From NCBI RefSeq assembly GCF_910596095.1, contig NC_056548.1, positions 16,640,651-16,704,650 of the forward strand: DNA of 64,000 nucleotides, read 5' to 3'. Positions 1 to 16,715 of this stretch are shown here, in pieces. The notes under the pieces are model-generated. The model was not told where the DNA came from, did no database searches, and worked only from the letters and a program-made list of their open reading frames with translations. Origin of the DNA: Thunnus maccoyii (taxonomy: Eukaryota; Chordata; Actinopteri; Scombriformes; Scombridae). Within the stretch, counting starts at the first letter, position 1. The number at the start of each line of letters is the position of its first letter. The translations under genes were made by a program, and so were the position numbers.

Positions 1-1015
1 GAAAATGTGAGACAGAATGGTTTTACTAATGTGGAACGGTCATATATGTTATGCGAAATATGCGTTTAAGTACATTAAATGTGCAATACCAATAGTTATT
101 TAGGGGTCTAAATCTTGTAATCCTTCATTTGAATTTATTTTTAGGCAGGTTGCAAATTATATTATTACTAATATCAATAAATAATACACAGTAGGCTATA
201 ATACATTATTATACTATCTGTAACAGCAAAAACATTGTAATTTCTGAAATTACCAAATGTGGGCATGAACTTTGGCCTTGAGTGTTACTGACCAGATTAA
301 TTAATATGATTGAGATTTTTCAGCCTCCCAGTACGTGTCCCAGATTTCAGCCTGAAGCGTCCCACATTAGGAAAGGCACATAATCTGGGACAATTTGGCA
401 GAAGGAACACTTTTATATTTGCCATTTCTTCTCTGAGTGTGATGTCTACATTCTCATTTCTGATATGATTAGAAAACACCATAGGGATTTCAGAATGGTA
501 GGCGTACTGGCTTCCCACTGAAATATGTTGCTGAAATGCCAATTGCAAAAATTATCCCACATTACTCTAACTCACCCTATTACAAGAATAAAGTAGTAAT
601 TTTACAACAAAAAAGTCGTAATTTTATGAGAATAAACTCACAGAATATCAGAGGAGCAATCTGCCGCCTGCCTTAAAATGAGGAATGTGGAGCTTCTTGT
701 GAAGTTGTACTTTACTATTGATTTCACAAATAATGGAATAGCCTACTTAATCTTTTGGTACAAAGCCCCATATTATTATGAGTATCACGACTTTGAAACA
801 ATTGTGCAAATGATTGTGTCTATTCTGAAGATAGAACCACATAGACTTGGAAGAAATGGCCTCTTTTATGGAAGAGGAAATGGCTGGAAGTGCTCGACTG
901 GTGGTTACATCTGATATTAAGACTTTTTTTCTTGTGGAATTACAACTTTATTCTCGTAATCTCAAAAAATACATATTTTCTCTCAGTTACCTCATTAAAA
1001 GTTGTCTTGTTTTTT
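1..1015. other. AT-rich intergenic sequence, no gene recognised
   Basis: Short open frames occur on both strands (for example 297-548 minus and 678-914 plus), but none resembles a known protein. None is flanked by a convincing promoter or splice sites. I see no tandem repeat or RNA gene. Confidence 0.5.
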
Positions 1016-1017
1016 GG

Positions 1018-1190
1018 ACAAATGGTTACTGCACATGCCACATAACCACAACGTTCGTGATTCAATTCCAGTCAGGGACCTTTGTTGCATATCGTATCCA
1101 TCTCTCTCCGCTTGTTTCCTGTCTGCCACTTCACTATCCTCTATCCAAGACAGGCAAAATGCCAAAAAGGATCTTTTTAAAAAAAGTTTT
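1018..1190 (+). repeat. tRNA-derived SINE remnant
   Basis: The layout is that of a common fish SINE. A degenerate tRNA-like head (about 1022-1075) contains a B-box-like stretch, GTGATTCAATTCC at 1057-1069. It is followed by a pyrimidine-rich body with CATCTCTCTCCGCTTG and TTTCCTGTCTGCC, and then a tail with GGCAAAATGCCAAAAAGGATC. The A box is poorly preserved, so the copy is probably old and inactive. The call rests on recalled family layout, not on an alignment. A repeat-library search should return a teleost tRNA-SINE. Confidence 0.6.
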
Positions 1191-2164
1191 CTCATTAAAA
1201 TCTTTAAAATGACATGTCCTTCTTCTCCCTCATTAAAAATCCCAAAATCTATGAATATTTAAATATTGTCCATTTCAAAAGTTTAACTGTTGGACAAAAA
1301 GATTTCTGCTACTTCACTGAAAAGTCCATTTTCAGGCTTCAAGTTTCCACATCACACTTGTGTAAATGGCATGATGGACCAGGACTGGCTTCCAAACTAT
1401 TTGTGATGTCACAAATCATGCTTGTAGGCCCGTCTCTTAAAACCATATATTCAATGAGCACAGAGAAACTTTCCCTCTTCAGCAGATGAATGTGAAAACA
1501 GACTTCTAGTGTCAAACTGAACATTCTGCGCAGTGAAGCTCAAACATTCAAATGTACTATGAACCATAGTATATAAGCAAATGTGTTACATGGAACGTGT
1601 TTGGAACAATTTTCAAAAGTTGGACACCACATTTGGACACCAAAACAAGAGTGGAATTTCAACTCTGGTTGTTCTTAAACTAATGCATTATATATACTGT
1701 ATATATTTTAATAATAGAATCATATGGAGGGAAATGTCCTAATAACAAAAGGCTTATTTCATTGATCAATCTCCAATAAGGCTTATTGTCATAAAAAAAT
1801 AGACCTATATAAAATCAGCCACACAAAAGCATACTGTAAATAGCCTACTAATCAAAAAATCTTCAGGAATGTAGTCTTTTGCCACGTGTATTTAAAAAAT
1901 ATTATATTGCAAAAGACATTATGGAGAATAGATTAATAGAATATAGAAAATAGGTTATCATTTTAAATAACAAAAATGTTAATTAATGGGTACAATTGTG
2001 ATTACAGGCAAATGGACACAGGCCATGTTAGAATGAAACACAAAATAAACAGAGAAAATACTGAAATTCAATCTTGATGCACTTTACCTCTTGACCTGTA
2101 GTGAGCCCATCTGAGTGTTCATTCAGTACTCCTGTTAGGATTATGCCTAGATTTAATACCCACT
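1191..2164. other. AT-rich intergenic sequence, no gene recognised
   Basis: This stretch lies between the SINE remnant and the LINE. It is AT-rich, with many short poly-A and poly-T runs and no ORF resembling a known protein. The last 100 bp may be a further 5' part of the adjacent LINE, but no conserved motif proves it. Confidence 0.4.
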
Positions 2165-4880
2165 ATGCAATCTGTGTTTTCTACTGCTAGGTCAGATAAT
2201 TTGATTACAGTCTGCTGTAGTAATTCCAGTTCAGCTAAGCCCCTTATTCCAGTTTTCTTTGCTCTTTCAAACTCTCATTCCACATCTAATACATCTTTCA
2301 CTCTCAATGATCTCATTACATCCCATAACGCTGATCTCCTACTCCTTACTGAGCCCTGGCTTAAACCTGGGGAGTGCTCCCCTCTAGTGGAGCTCTGCCC
2401 ACCCAGTTATAATTTTCTGAATGCACCTTGTTGTACAGGCCGTGGTCGTGGTATTGCAGCTGTTTTTAAGAATCATATCACTTATACTCCATTCAGTTTT
2501 GGTTCTTTTAACAGTTTTGAAATCTTAACTTTTAAAATTGTGTGTGATAACCCAATTTGCTGTGTATTCACAGCATCAACTCCCCAATTCAAATATGAAT
2601 CAATTAATTTGATTGGGCCATTATAGTCGGTGACTTTAACATTCATGTTGACAATCTTTTAACTCATTTGCCACAGATTTTTAAAACATTTCTAAATCCT
2701 TTAACCTTGTGCAGCATGTCTCTGGCCCCACACATAACTGCAGGCACATTCTTGATTTACTTTTTACTCTGTACATTTCTCTTAATTCCCTGAATAAGTT
2801 TGATTTTGTCTCTGACCACAAATATATTACCTTTGATGCATCCTTACTACCCACTATAATAACTCAGAAACGTATAATCCACTGTCACATCTTTTAATGA
2901 GCAGTCCACAACATTCTCCAGCTACTTTTCTAGTCTGGCTAATTGCCCTCCTCATTTCGCTAATATAAATGACCTAGATAGCTGGTTCAATGAATTGTGT
3001 ACGTCAGCTCTTGACTTCTCTGCTCCATACACTTCCAGCGCTGTCCCAGTTATTAGTACACCCCCATAGATCAATGACAACATCAGACAGCAAAGAAGGC
3101 AATATAGGAAAGCTGAACATAGTCGGAAAAAATCTAAACTTGAAGTTCACCACCTCCATATGAAGAAGTCATTGATTAAACTGAACCAAACCATTAAAGA
3201 TGTGCAAGCTGCCTACTTTTCTGGCTTGATTAATGGTAATAAACAACACCCAAAGTTTCTGTTTAGTACTATCAATAAATCCCTCTCTTCCTGCCATTCC
3301 TGCTTTTTATCTTTATTTGTTGGCAAGATCGATGGTCTGAGGTCCAATTTTCCCCTGAATGTTTTACCTCACTCAACCACACTATTTTAATTTAATTTAA
3401 TTTTGTCTGAATTTGCTCTTATTTGCCTGCAGTTCTTTTTAAACACTGTAGCTCATATGCGTCCCTCCTCCTGTCCCTGTGATACAGTTCCCACAAAATT
3501 TCTAAAATCTGTCCTACCTGTCTTAGGTCCCAGCCTGCTCTCTATTATCAACTACTCTCTCACATCCAGGTCCGTACCTGATTTTTTAAAAATTGCTAGT
3601 GTTCAGCCACTCCTTAAAAAACCCACGCTCAACCCATCCCAGTTAGAGAATGATAGATCAATATCCAAGTGACCTTGTTATCAAAAATCCTAAAAAAAGT
3701 CAACTCCTGAAGTTGGTTGAGGGTCATAACATCTTTGACAAATTTCAATCATAGTACTGAGACTGCATTACTAAGAGTGACCAATGACATTCTTATGCAT
3801 TCCATCCTTATTTTACTCGATTTAACGGCTGCCTTAGATACCATCGATCATGCCATTTTACTTGATAGGTTGCATAACTGGGTTGGTATTTCTGGTACAG
3901 CTTTAAACTGGTTTCATTCTTATTTGACTAATAGATATTTTAATGTTTGTATCAATAATCACGTGTCCTCAGCTCCCCTGATGTGTGGAGTCCCTCAGGG
4001 GTTGATTCTTGGACCAATCTTCTTCTCATCATACATGCTTCCTCTGGGTCATTTGTTCAGCCACTTTCAAGATGTGTCATATCACTGTTATGCTGATGAT
4101 ACACCGATCTATTTCTCTGCCAAACCCATTAACCTGAATCAACTGTCCTCCCTCCATGATTGCTTAGCCACTACCAAAGATTGGTTGTCTCTTAATTCTC
4201 TCCACCTAAACCCTGACAAAACAGAAGTTCCTTTAGTTGGACCTGATAATGTCGCCACTGCAGTTGATCAGTTTATTGGTCCATTTCACTCAAATATCAG
4301 TTTTACTGCTAAGAATCTTGGTAACATCTTTGACCAGTGTATTACTTTTGACCATCATGTTCCAGTCCTATTTTCTTCAAGTAAGAAATATATCTTGGCT
4401 CCTACATATCTCAAACTATTCTCCCATTCAGATTATTGTAATTCCCTCTACATGTGCCTCAGTCAAGCTGCTCTAAATCATCTACAGTTGGTTCAAAAGG
4501 CAGCTGCCAAGCACTTAACTAGAACTAGCTGTAGGTCCCATATTACCCCTGTTCTTGCATCCCTCCACTGGCTTTCTGTAAAATACAGAATAAACTTCAA
4601 GATCCTGTTGATAACATATAAGGCCCTGCATGATCTTGCCCCCAGTTACATTTCTGATCTCCTCGTTCCTCATTCCACTTCTCGACCACTTCGTTCCTCA
4701 AATCTCGGCCTTTTATCCATTCCCTGCTCCACTTGCAAGACAAAAGGTGACCGTGCCTTTGTATTAATTCATTTTGCTTTATTTATTCGTTTATATTTTT
4801 CATGTGTGTGTGAAGGACTTTGTAACTGTGTTTTAAAAAGTTCTATATAAATAAAGTTTGACTTACTTACTTACTTATTA
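2165..4880 (+). mobile_element. Decayed L2/Maui-type non-LTR retrotransposon (ORF2 remnant)
   Basis: The sequence encodes pieces of an ORF2 polyprotein in at least three frames. The order is an AP-endonuclease segment around 2300-2560 (LLLLTEPWLKPGE; GRGRGIAAVF), a linker, then reverse transcriptase at 3717-4740. RT motifs visible are LLDLTAALDTIDHAILLDRL, CGVPQGLILGP and the catalytic HCYADDTPIYF near 4083-4116. The 3' end has ATAAATAAAGTTTGACTTACTTACTTAC (as an ACTT microsatellite), the usual kind of L2 terminus. Frames shift between 2165-2626, 3160-3672 and 3717-4850, with stops between them. ORF1 is not visible. The copy is therefore a 5'-truncated, dead pseudo-element, although the YADD tetrad itself is intact. 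The family assignment is from motif wording (L2 clade rather than CR1 or RTE). Confidence 0.85.
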
Positions 4881-5340
4881 AATAAAACATAGAGAAATCC
4901 ATGTTGTATAAACATTATGTACTTAGGTTGTGCATTTGTTATCATTACTAACGAGGGGTGGTTACAACTCTGTTTTCACTATTTCTTTACACATTTATAA
5001 AAATTAACATATTTACTACTACATATTAATATATGAATGCACAGTACATCATATGGCCAGACCACACCTGTGTCCATATCAGTTTGGACTTTATTCCCTG
5101 GGTAAGGCCTTTCAGGCAGCATTTGATTTCAAGGAGTGTGCCACTCCCAGCAAGCTCCAGATATTAATTAGATATATGTAACGCTAATTTTATAGATATT
5201 GCAATAATGTGCACACATCAATACGGAGAGACATCGAATTTATATACATAAACTGTGCCTAACAGACGAAATTCAGGGCTAAATGTATAAATGGTCACTA
5301 CTGTCCGTACTAGCCATACTGTCTGTGACGTACCTTACGG
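4881..5340. other. Intergenic sequence upstream of hspa4l
   Basis: It lies between the LINE tail and the hspa4l promoter and is AT-rich to about 5240. There is no ORF or repeat I can name. From about 5290 onward the composition rises in GC as it enters the promoter. Confidence 0.4.
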
Positions 5341-5345
5341 TCCCC

Positions 5346-5370
5346 TTTCCAGTGGGTTCTAGATGTTTCT
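5346..5370 (+). promoter_or_regulatory. Candidate heat-shock element (HSF binding site)
   Basis: Reading in 5-bp units gives TTTCC, AGTGG, GTTCT, AGATG, TTTCT. This matches alternating nTTCn/nGAAn in phase: three perfect TTC units, a GA-matching inverted unit and one weak unit. It lies about 400 bp upstream of the hspa4l start codon, next to CCAAT boxes. HSF recognition of such arrays is established. Its use here is inference. Confidence 0.5.
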
Positions 5371-5376
5371 GTTATC

Positions 5377-5488
5377 GATTGGTTGTTGCACCAATCACGT
5401 AAGGACAATGGGTGTGACGCAGCCAATCACAGCCGTGTGGGGGCGGGCTTTAAGAGCATCGGTCTGTCAGAGCCGCTGGGTGACGTTA
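5377..5488 (+). promoter_or_regulatory. hspa4l proximal promoter: CCAAT boxes, GC box, CRE-like site
   Basis: Seen directly are an inverted CCAAT (ATTGG, 5378-5382) paired with a CCAAT at 5391-5395, forming GATTGG-8 nt-CCAATC. A third CCAAT lies at 5423-5427, a GC box (GGGGGCGGG) at 5439-5447, and TGACGTTA at 5481-5488. No TATA box is evident. The transcription start probably lies just downstream, leaving a 5' UTR of roughly 200-300 nt before the ATG at 5772. Confidence 0.6.
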
Positions 5489-5753
5489 GGGAAGCCTAGG
5501 AGTGGGAGAATCCGCTTTGGCCATCATTGCTCCCTGGGATTACTCTGAATGAGTTTGCTATAAACAGCTTGACTTACATAACAGCGAGTAATTCTGTTAG
5601 TGCACCTTCAGCTAGCCGTCTGGTTTATTTTCAGAGGAGAGGACGCGCTTAATTGCATTTCATTTTGGAATAGAGCGCCATTGTATATATACATTTTTTT
5701 TCTCATAGGTGTCAAGTGCGGTCGTTGCGAAGGATAACTTACTCAAGAGGTGA

Positions 5754-13813
<8,060 letters not shown>

Positions 13814-14040
13814 GATCGTTGTCTGACGAGCAACATCACTGACCATTTAGACAGTAGAAACATGAATACCTGGGACCATTTCTCAATCCTCACCAGCCAC
13901 TTTTGTGGATCTGTTTTTTTGTGTGTGTGTGTGTCCCCCATCGGACTTTACCTTTTGAGGTTTCTCTGTTTTCACCCTTTCATCCTTATGTGTGACAATG
14001 GTGTGCTTTACTCTCTCAAAGGTTTGACATACTTAATAAA
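13814..14040 (+). terminator. hspa4l 3' UTR with poly(A) signal
   Basis: The stop codon is at 13811-13813. The first canonical AATAAA is at 14035-14040, giving a 3' UTR of about 250 nt. Transcripts probably end near 14055-14065. Confidence 0.7.
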
Positions 14041-14340
14041 AGAAAGAATGATGCAATAGATCAAACTCTGATTCTGATGTAAAACTGTTTCCTCTGTACC
14101 ATACAGGACGGTAAGCTTTTGTGTTTGCGTTCCACGTGTCTCATAAGCATCCAGTAACAGCAGTAAATCCTATCACCATAAGAGAAATAGAAAGTGCTGT
14201 CCAAACAAATGCTATTGCAGAACTATTAGTTTGTATGCAATAATACAAATTATATATATTTGTATTTAATGAGTTTGAAATGATGTCCATGTCTAGAAAC
14301 TGTAAATACTATTTTAGTAAATAAAAGCAGCCAGCATATA

Positions 14341-14418
14341 CAGCATCAGTAAAAAGTCTGGACACGCCTTCACATTCATTTAAAAGAGAAAGTGTGTCCA
14401 AACTTTTGACTGGTGCTG
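14341..14418. mobile_element. 78-bp MITE with TA target duplications (Tc1/mariner type)
   Basis: The 25-nt terminal inverted repeats are 14341-14365 and 14394-14418, matching at 22 of 25 positions. The left end begins CAGCATCAGTAAAAAGTCTG; the right end finishes CTTTTGACTGGTGCTG. The element is flanked by TA on both sides (14339-14340 and 14419-14420), the duplication left by Tc1/mariner transposases. The spacer is only 28 bp, so it is non-autonomous and would fold into a hairpin. The terminal motif (GTGTCCAAACTTTTGACTGG) is widespread in fish genomes. Confidence 0.8.
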
Positions 14419-15247
14419 TATTATTATGTACATAAAGAACACATTCCTAGTGTTACAATGGCAATGCTTGACACACCAAATCTCTTTAGTAAGTGATTGG
14501 TTGCCTATTTCCTTTTTTTTTTTGTTTTCTTGCATTTTTCCATATTTAAGTTATGGGATTTAAAGATGGCAAAAATAAATTCATTTGTCTGTAAGACAAA
14601 ATGTCTTTAGTCTGAAATTATTTTATTTTCAGCAGCTGAACCTGAAAGAAATCAGAAATCTTTATCTGTGTGAAGTTTTGTAATGTGATCAGGACAATTC
14701 AAAAATGTAAGTGTTTAGGTTACTGAGATTTGAATCCCCAGTTAAGAAAAGTGAGATGCACATTGGTTGCTTACAACACATGAAACTATAAATTACAGTT
14801 ATCTGCAGAGTTAAGCTTGAAGTCATAATGTTTGGGAGACACTAAGTATTAGAAATTAGATAAATAAGGCATAGTGGAATCATATGAATGAATAAATAAT
14901 AAATATGTAATACATCCATAAAATGATCAAATAGTCCAATGCATTTTTAACACTCAGCACGTTCATATGAATTGTTATTTCATCTGGCTTCTTTCCACAA
15001 TACACAATGGTTTATTAATAATTTTTTTGTTTTTTATTCCAGCAGTTTTATTTCAAAATGTCCCTTTTCCAATGTGTGTTTCATGTTATAATCCTACTTT
15101 TTATCAATCAAGACAAAGTGGCAGAGCAAGTTATGTGACTGACATTCCATAATAACATTGATTGGGTTTTCCACAATTTTATGGTTATATTAAATATTTT
15201 ATCTGTATTTATTCATATAATTATTTATTTCATAATGTCTTTTGTAC

Positions 15248-15602
15248 AGCTGCAACTAAGGATTATTTTCATAATCAATTAATCAGCAGGTTATTTTCTC
15301 AATTAGTCATTTGGTCTATGAAACATAAAGAAGACTGCAAAAAATCACAATATCCTGGAGCACAAGGTGACGTCTTCAGATGTCTTATATACTCTGATAT
15401 ACAGTCCAAACCCCTAAAATATTTAATTAACTATAATGTTAGACCAAGAAAAGCATCAAATTCTTACATTGAAGAACCTGGAACCATCAAACGTTTGGCA
15501 TTTTTGCTTGAAAAAATAACTTAAATGATGATTTGATTATCAGAATAGTTGCTGATTCATTTTGGATCGACAAATCGATTTATTGACTAATCATTGCAGC
15601 TC
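15248..15602 (+). repeat. Dispersed repeat family A, near full-length copy
   Basis: It opens AGCTGCAACTAAGGATTATT and closes ACTAATCATTGCAGCT, so the ends are imperfect inverted repeats. The interior has GGTGACGTCTTCAGATGTCT, ATACAGTCCAAACCCCTAAA, TTTTTGCTTGAAAAAATAAC and ATCAGAATAGTTGCTGATTC. The same landmarks recur in order at 45129-45453, 53255-53563 and, inverted, at 58277-58555. The structure suggests a non-autonomous DNA transposon, possibly hAT-like. Confidence 0.7.
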
Positions 15603-15720
15603 TTTGTGTTTATTTAATTTTGGGTTTGGGTCTTCATAGAATGAATGCACAAACTTTACATGCAGTAACTTAAATGTTTTGACCAAGGGTTCAGATTTAA
15701 AATACTAGAAGCCTGCAAGC

Positions 15721-15767
<47 letters not shown>

Positions 15768-15769
15768 CA
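15721..15769. repeat. (GATA)n microsatellite
   Basis: About 12 tandem AGAT units, ending in AGACAGACA. Confidence 0.95.
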
Positions 15770-16091
15770 GACACAATAAAGGCTAAATTATATACAATAA
15801 CTAAATAGACTAACTCAAATATAAAGAATAAATAAAAACGAAAGAGACTAGAGATATAACCATAACTATATATCCTATTTACTACGCTGTTTAATTATGT
15901 TAAAATGCTAAAATGGTAGTGCAAGAAGTTTAAACGTACAAGCTTTAATATATAAGCTTATAAAACTCATTATAAGTATAAAACTCTACTTTCAAGTACA
16001 CTTTTACGACAGAGTTTGTAGTTTTATATGTTAAACCAGCCCGCGTGAGGGAGCCTTACAGGGGGCGTGGTAAACCCTGCTTGTTGTCGTA

Positions 16092-16141
16092 TGACGTAGC
16101 GTGTGACGTAGCCACGGATGTAACGGGCGCATATTTTCAAA
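16092..16141 (+). promoter_or_regulatory. plk4 promoter: two CRE half-sites and a CDE/CHR-like pair
   Basis: TGACGT occurs at 16092-16097 and again at 16104-16109. GGGCGC (16125-16130, CDE- or NRF1-like) is followed after 5 nt by TTCAAA (16136-16141), the complement of the CHR core TTTGAA. The cluster is about 150 nt upstream of the plk4 ATG. Human PLK4 is reported to be driven by CRE and NRF1 elements and repressed by DREAM through CDE/CHR sites. The fish sites are read by eye only. Confidence 0.5.
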
Positions 16142-16290
16142 ATGGAAGAAATGGCAAAGTTTTGGAGGGTAACACAAGAACAACATTTGTTTGCCGTCTG
16201 AGAACTCCTGCACCGACTATCGATGAACTCAGTCGATCGAGGAACATTATTACTCTCCTGCATGAATCTGCAAGACCAAAACCAGGCACG

Positions 16291-16615
16291 ATGAGTGTTT
16301 CGATTGGCGATAAGATTGAGGTGAGTTGTTTTGTCGGGCTAACGCCTGCTGCAAGCTAATCTAATGTCAACTGTGGCTGGTAACCTTGCTGGAGTTAATA
16401 ATTAGCTGGTTATGCGTAAGCTAAGCGTAGTTTCTTCCAACATGGTGATGTTTAAAGTGTAAAGAAGGCATTCAGTTCAAATACATTTAACTGAATTATA
16501 TGAAAACGTTTGGCTATCCGCTAACGTTAGTAAATACTGTAACGTTACTGACGCTAACGCTAATATCGTTTGTTTTCATACATCCCGAGATGGTTTGCTT
16601 CTTTGCACAAAACGC

Positions 16616-16669
<54 letters not shown>

Positions 16670-16672
16670 CAT

Positions 16673-16715
<43 letters not shown>

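Larger units (their letters stand above)
14041..16015. other. Intergenic region between hspa4l and plk4
   Basis: It has no gene that I can support. It is AT-rich and contains a 78-bp MITE (14341-14418), a long dispersed repeat (15248-15602) and a GATA array (15721-15769). The open frames at 14967-15152 and 15162-15524 fall in repeat or low-complexity sequence and have no recognisable domain. Confidence 0.6.
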
